Shown here in pieces: positions 43,631 through 54,394 of a stretch of DNA of 64,000 nucleotides; position 1 is the first letter of the stretch, and every line of letters starts with the position of its first letter. The DNA comes from Amoebophrya sp. A120 (lineage: Eukaryota; Sar; Dinophyceae; Syndiniales; Amoebophryaceae), in the NCBI GenBank assembly GCA_905178155.1, contig CAJINV010000005.1:4384918-4448917 (forward strand), in the 5' to 3' direction. The position numbers and the translations under genes are program-made. The notes under the pieces were generated by a model, which was given only the letters and a program-made list of their open reading frames with translations, was not told the DNA's origin and ran no database searches.

Positions 43631-46288
43631 ATGGTGACGTTCAGGGTTCCACGTTTTGTGCGTCTCTGTGTTGCGGCACCAGCGCAATGGGCGGCACTGG
43701 ACGTGCTCGGCGCCGGCATGCACGAGCAGCAGCCCCAGCGTCAAGGCTCGAAAAACCGGCGGCGTTGGGGGGACATGTATGGAGACGAAGAGCAGGACGA
43801 AGCTCAGGCGGTTGAGGAGTTATTGGCATACGAGAGCGGGTTTTCGCGCTCTCCCTCCGACGAGCCGGCCGAACCGGCTGCAGAACGTGCGTCAGAAGAA
43901 GATGATACTCGGTCGTCTAGGCTTGCGAGCGCACCAGCACTGGAGCGCGTTGCAGAAGAAATACAGAAGCAGCTCGCGCCTTTCTCGGGAACTTCTCGCT
44001 GGTGCGGTGCCACGGAGACACCAAGCAGCTGCAGTTCAACGAATCCCCGACCGCATATGGCAAGCTCGACAAGGGGCACCGCGACCGTGTCGCCCTGCAG
44101 CAGCCCCCGCAGCTCCGTCCCCGCTTCCTCCAGCCCCTCCGGGAGCATTCCTTCGCCGACGGTTGTAAATCTACTACGCGACGCCGTCAGCATGCCGGAG
44201 CAGGACGAGCTTTGGTTTGCGGAGGGTGCGACGGGAAACGCTGCCCGTGGGGGAAATAAACTTTCGTTCCCGCATTCCAGCAGACAGGCACGATGGACAA
44301 GAGGACCGGGTCGCAGCTCCCCCGGATCTTTTTCGACTGTGTGCGGAGCAGAAGAAAGTTTGGCTTGCGTTTTTGCTGATGAACTGGAGAAGGCGTCGCC
44401 GAAGCGCACCAGTTTCCTGCGCACCTGTCAACGGAGTGGAGACGAGTTCGTTGCCGGATGCCTGTCACTCGAACGCACAAACTCGCGCTTTTTCGCAGCG
44501 CGCGAGAAGATGCAGGCCATCTACGAGGAGCTGGGACTCGCGCTCGATCACTTCAGAAGGCTGGAACAAAGGCAACCCGGCTTCCGGCCGGACAAAGCGA
44601 CGGCGGACTTGCATCGCCGCGTGCGGCGCAGCCGAGGTCTGCTGCACGAAGTGCTTCACGGCAAGCGATTCCTGAACTACCAGGGGCGGATGTACAACGA
44701 CAAAGGTCAACTACATTGCTGCGCGACAAAAGAAGATGCCGATGGTGGTTCGCAACAATCTTGGATGTTGGAGGAACAACGGCGCGACGAGGGCGTGCTT
44801 CAGCCCGAGGGGGGACGCGCCTCCTTGGGGAGTGTGCTGCACCCCCTGTCACTGTTGGTGCAGGAACTGCAAAATCATGATAAGCTCCGTCTTAGTGAAC
44901 TTCAACAGCGTGAATTGCGGTCCGAACAACCCGAAGTGAGGGAGCGAGACGAGGAGCGCCAGGAGACCTACTACCCGGGGCATGAACCGGGAGGTGGCGA
45001 CGAAGACGAACGTGCACCGGAGAGCGGATTCGAAATAACGGCGACGCCAGGGGACAGTATTTCCCCCACGGGGGCGGTATCCACCCAAAACGACCGGGCT
45101 GCACGCTATTGTTCCGTTGAAGGACCAGAGCAAGACCGCCCGCAGGCCGGCCCCATGCAGAAGGATGTCGACGATAAGCTCGCGGAGTGGTGGCGCTGTC
45201 GATTTGATTTCGGATGCAAGCCTTGCATATTTCACCGGACGAAAGGATGTGAGCAGGGAGCCGCCTGCATGTTTTGCCACACTTGCACTGCAGAAGACCA
45301 GCGGCACTTTTACAGGCTCAAGAAAACGGTCCGCCACAAGATCTCGATTCTGCAGCGCCAGCAGAGAATCGCGAAGATCGTGTCGGAGCCGAAAAAGGGC
45401 AAGAAGGCCGGCGGCGGAGGACCTACTGTGTCGACGAAGAACTCGTCCAACAGCACCGCCTCCAGGTTTGGACTGCTCTTGGGCAGCCACAGAGCCCCGG
45501 ACTACACAGCCGCCGCGCAGCTGCACAACTACAGCGCTGGTCCGACAGGAAGTGGGACCGCAAAAAAGCTAGGGTCCAAGTCGAGTGAAAGGAATTCACA
45601 TGATGTAATACCGTCCAGTGTTGCTTCCTCGTCGAAAGCTTCGCCGAGCACACCACCAGGATCGTTCGCTCCTCCCACGGCTTACCACTGCGGACCGGAT
45701 TCTTGTGCGCTTGCCGGTGGCGGAGGCGCGACATTCGGGCAGCTGGTAGGCCAGGGCTGTGTTCTGGCTGAACCGCCATGCTGCTTTTACGTGTACCAAC
45801 CGACAAATGTTGTGCAAGTTCCCTATGCCGGCCCCGCTCCCAGTACGACGCTGGGCCTGGCAGTCCCGCATCCGGCGGGAGGGTGCTTTGTGCAAAGCCA
45901 TTGCCCGCCACATGCACAAGAACATCATGTTGACAGAATGGATCAAAACAGTCAACACGTTAATAGCCAGGGGATTCTGAACACACCAGCGTCCGTTGTC
46001 ACCATTGCTGAGAGTCCGGCAACTGGAAACCTGTCCCCGTGGCGCACAGCGCTCAACCGGGAAGCGCATCCTTTTCAACCCGCGACCCGCCAGCGCGTCG
46101 ATTCTGCAGACAGCGACGAGGCACTGCGGCTCGTGGCGCAAGTAAGTGCAGTAAAGTATGCGAGGGAGGAGGTGCAATTTCCGTTGGACGCTGCAGAATG
46201 GCCCAAGCTGCCGTCACCCAAGGGGCGACCCATTTCTCTGCAGAACGCAACCGCCGAAAAGAAGAAAGCAAAGCCCGATCCAAGATGA
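43631..46288 (+). CDS. CCCH zinc-finger RNA-binding protein, 885 residues
   Basis: Single long exon. Most of the protein is low complexity (Ser, Pro, Gly, Glu, Arg). One ordered region at about 519-570 reads CRFDFGCKPCIFHRTKGCEQGAACMFCH, a C-x7-C-x5-C-x3-H finger, followed by a basic helix (YRLKKTVRHKI). Dinoflagellates and relatives carry many proteins with this form of finger, thought to bind RNA and act in post-transcriptional control. A second semi-ordered helical region lies near 285-350. The C-terminus has YAREEVQFPLDAAEWPKLPSPKGRP, a possible short binding motif. Start: the ATG at 43631. No intron or introner in a 2.7 kb reading frame. Confidence 0.78.
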   Translation: MVTFRVPRFVRLCVAAPAQWAALDVLGAGMHEQQPQRQGSKNRRRWGDMYGDEEQDEAQAVEELLAYESGFSRSPSDEPAEPAAERASEEDDTRSSRLASAPALERVAEEIQKQLAPFSGTSRWCGATETPSSCSSTNPRPHMASSTRGTATVSPCSSPRSSVPASSSPSGSIPSPTVVNLLRDAVSMPEQDELWFAEGATGNAARGGNKLSFPHSSRQARWTRGPGRSSPGSFSTVCGAEESLACVFADELEKASPKRTSFLRTCQRSGDEFVAGCLSLERTNSRFFAAREKMQAIYEELGLALDHFRRLEQRQPGFRPDKATADLHRRVRRSRGLLHEVLHGKRFLNYQGRMYNDKGQLHCCATKEDADGGSQQSWMLEEQRRDEGVLQPEGGRASLGSVLHPLSLLVQELQNHDKLRLSELQQRELRSEQPEVRERDEERQETYYPGHEPGGGDEDERAPESGFEITATPGDSISPTGAVSTQNDRAARYCSVEGPEQDRPQAGPMQKDVDDKLAEWWRCRFDFGCKPCIFHRTKGCEQGAACMFCHTCTAEDQRHFYRLKKTVRHKISILQRQQRIAKIVSEPKKGKKAGGGGPTVSTKNSSNSTASRFGLLLGSHRAPDYTAAAQLHNYSAGPTGSGTAKKLGSKSSERNSHDVIPSSVASSSKASPSTPPGSFAPPTAYHCGPDSCALAGGGGATFGQLVGQGCVLAEPPCCFYVYQPTNVVQVPYAGPAPSTTLGLAVPHPAGGCFVQSHCPPHAQEHHVDRMDQNSQHVNSQGILNTPASVVTIAESPATGNLSPWRTALNREAHPFQPATRQRVDSADSDEALRLVAQVSAVKYAREEVQFPLDAAEWPKLPSPKGRPISLQNATAEKKKAKPDPR

Positions 46289-47146
46289 TGTTAGGGTCTT
46301 TGTTGAGCAAAGATGAACCAGTCAGCCGAAACGGAACTTTTTACAAAATAGGCTTTACATGATGTTTCACGATAGCAGCCACGGGTCGACGCAGAAAAAG
46401 AGGTTTGGTGTGCAAGAATTTTTTGCACTGCTGTGTGATGCGTTGTACTGCACCAGTTTCCGCCACTGCACTAGTTTCTGGGACGAGACCGCGAAAATGT
46501 TTCTTTCGGGTGCGATTGCAGACACAAAAATATTGTCTTGGCACGACAAAAATGCACCTAAAATTGATAGTTCTTGAACAATTTAACTACTTACGTACTT
46601 CAGCAACGCGAAATGAAAGAAAGGCGGGTAAGATGAATAACTTGCTGTACTTTGAATTGAGCTGCTGCTCTCGACGATGTTACATGCGCCTCTGCATCGG
46701 CCTGTATCGAGTATAAGTCGATGGATGGAATTTCAATTTTCTTGATTGGCGATGAAATTTTCTGAAAAACAAAGAGAATTTGCGATGAATTGACAGAAGA
46801 AATGCAGGACCTGGGATGTCAATCGGGACATCCAATTTCGATGGAGAAAAGGCATTAGAAAAGTGGCGACTTTAGTGCTTTTCGGATGCCCTTTCGCTTT
46901 TTATTCCTAGCAGAATAAAGATCAGGTTTTAGGATGAAATTGGAAGTAGTTCTTGTTCGGCCAGGCCATCGGTCTTTTAGCGTTTGCCTATGGTGCCGCT
47001 CGGTCTGATCCACCTTGGTTTGTGGAACGATGTTGCGTCGAACTCTAAAAGTTCGCAGTGAACCCGAAAAAGAGGCTTGACATCGCAACTGTCCTTATCT
47101 TCTGGAAAATTGGAACTTCAACTGGAGCCGGTACAAGCGAAGTATA
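46289..47146. other. Intergenic spacer
   Basis: 858 bp. Short frames are present on both strands; none has a motif. Confidence 0.5.
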
Positions 47147-48254
47147 ATGGCCTTAGTCCGCGTTACACCCCCTCGTCGGGGATGGATGTGCTCTACAAAG
47201 CACATCACCTTGGGTGCGCAGTCGCGGGGGCAGAAGGTGTGGTTCCGCAAATTCTTCGCGAATCACAAGCAGTGGTTCCGCATGAAGTGGCATCTGAACG
47301 ACCTGATTCTAAAGCAGCGGCTGCATTTGACCTTGCCCTGGGCCAAGGAATTGCAACAGTATGCGGAAGACATGATGTATTGTGCGAAGAAAAACACCCC
47401 CCACTACAACGGGCTTGTCGAATCCATGCTAGTGTCCAGCGCAGCAAGACAAATACTGTATCGCCATAAGCTCCTGTCTTACATCGACGTACTACTATAG
47501 TTTGATTGAGGTTTTTCGCGTTAGCTGAATAAAAAGTTTCGCGCGCAAGGGTACGGAAATCAGGATCACAGTACTGTCATCAAAATGATGAATTCATACC
47601 GGAGTGACGCAACTACTGAAAGAAATCATCCTGAAAAATCGCGCAACTACAAGGTATGAACAGCTGGTACCACGGTACAAGGATCGGCCTTTTTTTTTCA
47701 CGCGACTTGTGAACAAATGGCAAACGCGCGAAAGGGACGGGGCGCCCATGGGCTTTTTAGAGTTTGTCGACCGGCCCGGGGAGTACAAGCCTGCGCGTCC
47801 GGTAGGCGAGGAGCGAATGCGGTATATCGAGCACCAGCTCGAGCACGGGACCAGGCGGGAAAGGCGGATTTTTGCACGGAAAGCGCTGCGCACGCCTGAC
47901 TTTTTCAACAGAAAAAGAAGTGAGACTGTGGAGCTTGGTTCGCGCGAAGAAGAGGACGGCGCCATTGGGGCAGCAAGCCACCACCTGCTGGATGCTGCAA
48001 ATAAATCCGGTGGCGCCGCGGTGAGAGCAAGGACGCAGCTACTTCGTGAAAGTCTTGGCGAGGACCAGCTGCTGCTCCCTAGAAGCCTCCTGCAAAATTT
48101 GAATCGGCGGTCAAGAAGAAGGAGGAAAAGTGGCGACGGTGCGATCATAGGTGGAGAGACTGAAGCGGGCCGCTCGAGTTATTCGCTTCCGACAGTGCTA
48201 CCAACTCAGACTACGACGCATCCTGATGTAACAGCAGCGCCAGCGATGCCATAA
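47147..48254 (+). CDS. MRPL17: Mitochondrial large-subunit ribosomal protein bL17
   Basis: Two exons (47147-47457, 47654-48254) join across a GT-AG intron to give 303 residues. The bacterial-type L17 core is clear: LNDLILKQRLHLTLPWAKELQQYAEDMMYCAKK, then ARQILYEQLVPRYKDRPFFFTRLVNKWQTRERDGAPMGFLEFVDRP. The bacterial counterparts are HEIIKTTLPKAKELR, LGPRF..GGYTRI and GDNAPMAYIELVDR. The spacing from AK to VPRY is 33 residues, the same as in Escherichia coli, and this fixed the splice choice. An N-terminal extension with Arg/Lys and no acids suggests mitochondrial import. A basic C-terminal extension of about 130 residues is lineage-specific. bL17 binds 23S-type rRNA domain III near the exit tunnel. 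Confidence 0.88.
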
Positions 48255-48698
48255 CTTGATGACTAGACAATGAGTACACCTGTTGCGAAGTGCTACCATA
48301 GACTGATGGTGCTTGTCGGCGCTGCGCATCTGGTAGAATAGGTCTTGGAGTTTGATGATGGAGTCGCCAGTGACTTTGTCTTGGATCATAGAAAATTTGC
48401 TTCGGCGGGCAGCTCCTGTTTTCCAGATCTAAAACATAAAGATCAAATTAGATCGGCGGGTTGTCATAGATCGCACTAAACTCAGCAAACACCACACTCA
48501 AAGCCGCGAAATACACCGACAAACACCTAGACCACACAGTGCACATACTCGCTTGCGCATAGGTCTGTTTGACGACAATCACTTCATATTTCAAAGTCTC
48601 CTTTTGTATTTAAATTTAATTTTCCAATCTAAAAGCAGAAGCACATACTTAGACTTACACGTGTACTCTTGAAGCACATTCAGAACTCGAAAAGTACC
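48255..48698. other. Intergenic spacer
   Basis: 444 bp, with no supported feature. Confidence 0.5.
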
Positions 48699-49424
48699 AT
48701 GTCTGATCTGAAAGTTGCGTCCACTATCGAGTTCTTCTCGAACTCCGGGAAGGAAGCGGATGCCGCAGGTTTTTTGAAGGTTGCGGAGGAGGTGGTCACC
48801 AAAACCGAGCCGGGTACCAAGTTGTGGTGGGGCGTGAAGTACACGCCGATCGAACAGCTGGGGCAGTCCCCGCAGCCGGAGCGCTTTGGGATCGTTGACT
48901 TCTTCGTGGATGATGCCGCTAAGGACGCCCACTTCGCCGGGGAAGTTCCGAAGGCGGTGATGGCCAACGACCAGACGGAGGCTCCCATCGTGAAGGGCGG
49001 CCTGGACGCGATCGTGGCCTCCGCAAAGGGGTGGAGCGTGCTGGTGGCCCCGAAGGTCAACGCGGCGGAGCAGATGAACAACGCCAAGTTTCTCGGGTAC
49101 CTGCCCCTGAAGGCCGGGCCCGGGCAAGAGGAAAACCTGAAGAACCTGTTGCTCGCGGGGCACCAATTAGTGACCGAGAAAGAGCCCAAGACCCCGTTCT
49201 GGGCTGCGGTGCAGAACCAGAAGGATCCGACCGAGTTTGCGATCATTGACACTTTCGACAGCATGGAGGGTGTCGCGGAGCACTTCATGGATCCAGCTGT
49301 GGTTCCGACCGCGGTGCAGGGCGCGCTGAAAGAAAACCCGACTCTGATCGAAGGCGGTTGGGAAGAAGGCGTCGTTCCGAATGTGCGTGTCCTGGAGATC
49401 GTTGCGAAGAAGATCCAGCTGTAA
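48699..49424 (+). CDS. Tandem dimeric alpha/beta-barrel (ABM-like) protein
   Basis: Single exon, 241 residues from the ATG at 48699 (upstream frame codons are non-ATG). It contains two similar halves of about 110 residues. Each starts with a beta strand and a helix that ends VTKTEPGTKLWWGVKY or VTEKEPKTPFWAAVQN, then FGIVDFF or FAIIDTF, and a helix with HF and a PKAV or PTAV turn. This is the pattern of the ferredoxin-like dimeric alpha/beta barrel of antibiotic-biosynthesis monooxygenase-type proteins, here fused so one chain supplies both halves. No catalytic residues can be named with confidence. Strongly biased GC-rich codons suggest high expression. Confidence 0.72.
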   Translation: MSDLKVASTIEFFSNSGKEADAAGFLKVAEEVVTKTEPGTKLWWGVKYTPIEQLGQSPQPERFGIVDFFVDDAAKDAHFAGEVPKAVMANDQTEAPIVKGGLDAIVASAKGWSVLVAPKVNAAEQMNNAKFLGYLPLKAGPGQEENLKNLLLAGHQLVTEKEPKTPFWAAVQNQKDPTEFAIIDTFDSMEGVAEHFMDPAVVPTAVQGALKENPTLIEGGWEEGVVPNVRVLEIVAKKIQL

Positions 49425-50271
49425 GCGGAGACAACTTCTTCGCACTAAAACTGCTGGCTGCGAGGACGTGTGCTTGTCGTCAATTGCTTGACCGCAGACT
49501 TTTCCTGCTGCCAGGTTTGTCAGCTATCGGTGTGATAACAAGGCGCGCTATCTTCAACACTGTCGCACTTTTACTCTAGAATCTGAGTACTTAAATCTAT
49601 TACTTACATACCCCAGGTGCGTTAGGTACTACACTGTATGATGATGTAAGTCTAACATCTATAAAGATGAGCTAAACGAAAAGGGCACCGCCACGAATTG
49701 ACAAAGCTAAGTGTATAAGCCTTCTGTTGATCTGTTTTTGTAAAATGACTGACACCGAGAAGTACACGCATGAGCATATTAGCACTGAGAGCAACGGCAA
49801 ACCTCCGCTGACCCAGCCAAATATGCTTGAAAGACCGTTTTTCTCCCCACTACTTAGTTTTGTAGCCGCATGGAAAAACTATTGCGATCTAATATGCCAT
49901 GTTAGATCGCTCATGCAGCGCAAGTTTTGAAAAGACTTTGAAATGATGAGATAAGGCAATTTTCCGCTTCAAAAAATTGAAGATTAAGTAGCAAGCAGTC
50001 GTGCGGTGTTCTGAGGATCGCGCATTGACATTTCGAACCCAGCGTTTTCGCACAAACTTTCTTTCTACGTCGGAAAGGATCTGTCTTTGAAAGATCGAAC
50101 TGGTATCGCGTTTTCCTATCCGTCGCGTTTGGTGATGAAGAAGCTTGTCTCTATCTAGCTCCTCTACCTCGTTGTCTTTTCTCTGTCTCGGTTTGTTCGA
50201 CCCTCTCAAGCGCATGTCAGACGCGATAGAGTAATTGAATACTTGACGGCGAAAAACAAAAACAAAAAGAC
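49425..50271. other. Spacer with a possible small gene (49745-49930)
   Basis: 847 bp. An ATG at 49745 opens a 61-residue frame (MTDTEKYTHEHISTESNGKP..), with a polar start and a weakly hydrophobic middle. It could be a small gene or a first exon. There is no further support. Confidence 0.3.
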
Positions 50272-51684
50272 ATGAGTGGCGCGGGGGGCATCGCGCCGGA
50301 AAATGTGGGAGGGGCCGCTGCGCAGACGATCGGCGCGAACGGGGCAGCGGCTAGTACAGCGGCTTCCAGGTACGACACGAGCCAGATGGATTTGGCAACG
50401 CCCAAGTTAATCGAGCGGCTCATTTTGGATGCCCGCACTGGCTACCCGAAGATATTCATTTTTGGATTGTTGCTGATTCAAATGAAGCGATTTGTTGCCG
50501 ACAACCCGCCGCCCAAAGCTTCGACTGATTCTCCCGCTGGTCAGTTGGTCGGCGGAAACGGGAACGTTGCCGCGTACGTGAGTCGTTTTTTTCTTTCCTT
50601 CGTCTGCTACGCGTACGCGGGTACTGTCGCTGCGGACGTTGTTTTTTTCGCGCGCACGCCGAAGACCATGCAGAATCCGGACCTCTTCTTCGTTTGGCTG
50701 TTCTATTTTTTCCTGTACCACGTCGAATCCATCGTGTTGGACCTGTTTCGCTGCAACCTGTTTTACACGACGGGAGGAGGTTCTACTTCATCTTTGCCAA
50801 CAAGCACAGGCAGCGGGAAGTCGCCCCTGGTTGCCGCCGGCTCAAGTCGCAGCCTGATGGCTCAAAGCGGTGCAGTGCAAGAGACGAATCTGTTGAAGAG
50901 CGTGCTTTCGCTGCCCGTGCGTTTCTTCCTGTTGCTAACCAGGGTCTTCCGGGACCGGGTGCTGAATTCAGCCGCGATTCAGACAGTTGCGAAGGTGCTG
51001 TTTACGATGGACCTGACCCGCGTCAGCTTCAACGTCCTGGAGGCCTCGGAGAAGCTTGCGGGAGTAGAGGACGGAAGCAACTTCCGGAAGCAACTCTGCT
51101 TTATGAGCTGGGGAATCATGCTCTTTACCTGCGGCCCCGGCATTCTGCGCGCGGTATTTTTCGACACCAAGGCCGGGTGGAGGTCGGTGTCAGTAGCTGC
51201 TGGAGGGACTGCAGCAAGTACTATACCAAGTACAGCGAGCGGGATCGGGAATAAAATCGCTGCACCAGCTACAGGGGATGCCGCTGGTGCAGGAGTGACG
51301 GCACAGCAATCCCCTGCAGGTGCCTCAACTTCTCAGCCTGCGAAGTCGAAGAGCGTACGCCTTGAGCTCTTTTTGAAGACCAACTACCTGTTTCTGTCGA
51401 TCGTTCTGGGAAACGTGTTTTTCTACTTGCACACGCTGTACAACCGATGTGCCGACTTCGTCACGGACGCCGACGTGGAACACCGGAGTTTGGCGCGGTG
51501 CCTGCACAATTACGAGGCCGTGACGAAGGTGCGTCACCCATACGTCGAGTCCGTGCTGGTCACGACCGCATTCACGTGTGCACTCGATCTGTTTCTTTAC
51601 GCACTGGAGTACTACCACCGGTCGGAAACCGTGCTGTTGCAGCAGGAACAAGCGACGGCAACCAAAGCCAAGAAATTGCAGTGA
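50272..51684 (+). CDS. Multi-pass membrane protein of unknown function, 470 residues
   Basis: Single exon. An Ala/Gly-rich N-terminus (1-35) precedes about six hydrophobic segments: YPKIFIFGLLLIQ, FFLSFVCYAYAGTVAAD, DLFFVWLFYFFLYHVES, LCFMSWGIMLFTCGPGIL, NYLFLSIVLGNVFFYL and VLVTTAFTCALDLFLYAL. Two Ser/Thr/Gly-rich loops (about 180-205 and 305-360) separate the groups. The third segment, with its aromatic FYFFLYH before an acidic residue, loosely recalls TRIC-type cation channels, but this is not enough for a call. There is no signal peptide, and the ends are short and charged. No intron or introner. Confidence 0.65.
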   Translation: MSGAGGIAPENVGGAAAQTIGANGAAASTAASRYDTSQMDLATPKLIERLILDARTGYPKIFIFGLLLIQMKRFVADNPPPKASTDSPAGQLVGGNGNVAAYVSRFFLSFVCYAYAGTVAADVVFFARTPKTMQNPDLFFVWLFYFFLYHVESIVLDLFRCNLFYTTGGGSTSSLPTSTGSGKSPLVAAGSSRSLMAQSGAVQETNLLKSVLSLPVRFFLLLTRVFRDRVLNSAAIQTVAKVLFTMDLTRVSFNVLEASEKLAGVEDGSNFRKQLCFMSWGIMLFTCGPGILRAVFFDTKAGWRSVSVAAGGTAASTIPSTASGIGNKIAAPATGDAAGAGVTAQQSPAGASTSQPAKSKSVRLELFLKTNYLFLSIVLGNVFFYLHTLYNRCADFVTDADVEHRSLARCLHNYEAVTKVRHPYVESVLVTTAFTCALDLFLYALEYYHRSETVLLQQEQATATKAKKLQ

Positions 51685-52197
51685 GGAAATTATATGAACT
51701 CAAGACAGTGGTGTGTGATGATGCCCTAGAATTTACTTCTGGACATGGATCTAGTTCTAGAAGCCGCCTACGGTGTACCAAAGGCACAAAGTATGGATCG
51801 CTGCTACCAGCATTGGCTCGTCTTGTTGGAAGCCTCGCGCGACCTGGGGCTGTTCGTATCTGTGTACTGTATCCATATAAAAATGCTACGATGTTGACAA
51901 TAATCTCTCTACTTACTTTCGGTATTCTTTTTCCTACAAAAGGTGTGGCACACCGGTGATGCAGCACCTGGCGCCGTCTGTTCAGCGTGAAAAACATCCC
52001 GTTTTCGATGAATTTGTAAATATCCCGTTTTGCTGCAACATAATGGCTTGTAGTGCATGAGTGGGTTATAAATGAGTTTTCTTCCATCCCTATGTGTGTC
52101 TTCGACTTATTACTTTTCGCTTTTTTGACGAGTTGGTGAGACGGATTCAAAGCGGCGCTGCCTTGCGTCCCCTCCCCGAGTCAAACTAACAGTTATC
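51685..52197. other. Intergenic spacer
   Basis: 513 bp, with no supported feature. Confidence 0.5.
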
Positions 52198-54394
52198 ATG
52201 TCCGCCGCGCCGTCAGTCCGAGGGGCCCTTCTAGCCTTGATATCCTGAGTAAAAACGTCCCCACACCAGAGTCAAGTTGGGGATTTTGCAACACAAACCT
52301 TGAAGTTTTGGAAGCCACGCATGACAAATTGCAGGCTGTATTGTAGTGCAGTTTAGTAAGGGAAGTCGCATTACAAATCCATCTGCTTATCCTGTTTACA
52401 GCATTACAAGTTCCAAAACACGAGCGGGAATGCCTATCATGGGGATGCGCGTTACAAGTCTTCCTGTCTTTGCAAATCTGCATTACAACTCTGGCGTGGG
52501 ACCGTTTTTACTCAGGATACTTGAATGTGTTGATCTATCTCGTTCTGTACCGGCTGAAGCAGTCTGAAATATCAAAGTGAAAAAAGCCCCCACCCCATAT
52601 CGGAAACCGAAGATGCGCGAATTTGTGATGCTGTATTTGAGTACACAAATCGACTTGTATTGCTAGAAGGCCAAGAGACGAAGCTGCGGCCTAAATTGCA
52701 GGCAATCTGTCTTGCTGTTTCCCAATTCCAGTTGCCTCCTGTCATCCTGGAGCTGCAAGGCTTTCCCACGCTGGACAGCACTACTGTCCGCATCTTTTGC
52801 CTTCTAGCATCACAAAGCTGATTTGTGACCACAAACCTGCATCACAGATTTCCGTTTTGATATGGGGAGGGGGCATTTTTCATTGTAATATGAAACGAAC
52901 CTGGTGTTGTGCACCCTAGAAACGCCGAAAGGGGCCGCGGCCAGTATCTCATCTGCCGGCGGCGGTGCTGCGGTTGGTACCGCGACTGCAGGGACACCAC
53001 CTGCAACAAATATTAGTACTACAACAAAGAGTAGTACTCTGGCTGCAGTTCATCTTCCAGCAGAGAGCACGAAGGCGCCGGCGATCGGAGGTGCAGCTGC
53101 GCCCACTTTAATAGAGCAAGAAAAGAATGCAGCTCTGCAAGAAGCTACAACAACGACAGCAGCACCGGCGGTTGCCGCAGGAATTCCACTTCGAGACGCG
53201 GCGACAGCTGCACCGCGGTTCAACATTACTTTTTCACAGGCGTCGAAGGAGTTCGTGCCATGTACGCGCGCGTCGCAGAGTCAAAGCTCGCGGCCCGGCA
53301 CGCCGTGCATGCCGCCCGCGAAGCGCTACCCCTACAAAAGCTGGACGCCGTGGCGTGCGGAGCTCGGGGAACGCATTCTCGCCGCGGTCACGCCCGAGGG
53401 GGCTGAGGCGCTTGAGAAGAAGTGCAACGGGTGGACGTTGTTTGGAGACAGCACCTGGTGCAACAAAGCCGTGAAGCCGGAAAACTGGAGCGGAGTTCCA
53501 GGTACTGCAGTCGGCCTGTCTTTCGGGGTGGAGGAGCGGGATCTGTGGAGCGAAAAAATGAGTAATTGGTTCAAAGTCCCCCTGGTGCAGCTGTTCGATT
53601 GCTTCCAGGACCCCGGGAAGTCGCCGGCGCTGACGGGGCGGGCGAATCCGCCGGCGGACACGGGGGAGTGCAACGACAACGGACCGCACTGCTATTCCGG
53701 GCGGTACGAGGGCTACCAGGTCTGCCTTTCCGAACCGGCTAGGGATGCTATCACGAAGGTGAAGAAGATTGAGCCAGGGACTTCGCTGAACAGCACGGGC
53801 ATCTACCAATTTGTGCAGGGCGACGAGTCGAGGGAGCTCGACAGGTGGCGACGGAACTACACGACCTTGTCGAACGTGCTGGAGCACTGGCGGCAGCGAC
53901 CACCGGTCGCGGTGCCTACTAAAAGTGTTAATACTCCTGCAGTTGTTGAACAACCTTCTGCAGCCGCTGGGAAAAATGATTCGAATCCGCCGGGAAGCAA
54001 ACCTAAGTTGTCGGTCTTTTTGAAGATTGATGTAGAGGGGTCCGAATGGGGTGTGTTAGAAAAACTTGCAGCGCCGGAACACGAGATGGATCGAAACTTG
54101 ATTCGGACACTGGACATGGAGGTGCACTTCGGCAGCAATACCGATCCGCGCAAGAAGGAGTTCGGCAATAATGCCAAGGGGGGCATCAGCTTCGAAGTGA
54201 GCATCCTGGAGCGGTTGAGGAAGTACTTTTATGTCACCGGCTCCACTCTCGAGGTGTATCGAGAAGGCTGGCACCCGGACAAGGACTGTCCACAGAGTAA
54301 CTGCGATGAGCCGATGCTGCACTTGGCGGGGGGCATGGGCATGGCCGCCTTTGCAGTCAGCTACGTTAACAAAGCGCTCGTGGACGGAAGTTAA
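52198..54394 (+). CDS. Membrane-anchored FkbM-type methyltransferase
   Basis: Three exons (52198-52240, 52525-52569, 52896-54394) give 528 residues. Elements B3 and C3 fall in the first 90 coding bases. Only their removal creates the signal anchor GALLALNVLIYLVLYRL (about 9-25) followed by KQSETNLVL. A Thr/Ala-rich stem leads to a catalytic region (about 150-520). WTLFGDSTWCN and AVGLSFGVEERDLWS would be the SAM-binding strand area, and FLKIDVEGSEWGVLEKL is the very typical motif of FkbM-like methyltransferases (post-motif IV). Type II topology suggests action in the Golgi or at the surface, perhaps on glycans, in line with the glycosyltransferase gene upstream; that link is inference. Confidence 0.75.
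52241..52519. mobile_element. Introner-like element B3 (family B)
   Basis: 279 bp between CTTGA repeats (52236-52240, 52520-52524). It starts 43 nt into the methyltransferase reading frame. It is very close in sequence to B2. Confidence 0.93.
52570..52890. mobile_element. Introner-like element C3 (family C)
   Basis: 321 bp between TGAAA repeats (52565-52569, 52891-52895). It is separated from B3 by a 45-nt exon. The inverted ends carry GCCCCCACCCCATAT at the left and ATATGGGGAGGGGGC at the right. Confidence 0.92.

Noticed and set aside
47604-47653. Upstream part of the bL17 second-exon frame as coding, with a non-GT-AG junction
   Set aside because: A GT-AG intron 47458-47653 joins in frame and gives the exact family spacing between the AKK and VPRY motifs, so no unusual junction is needed.
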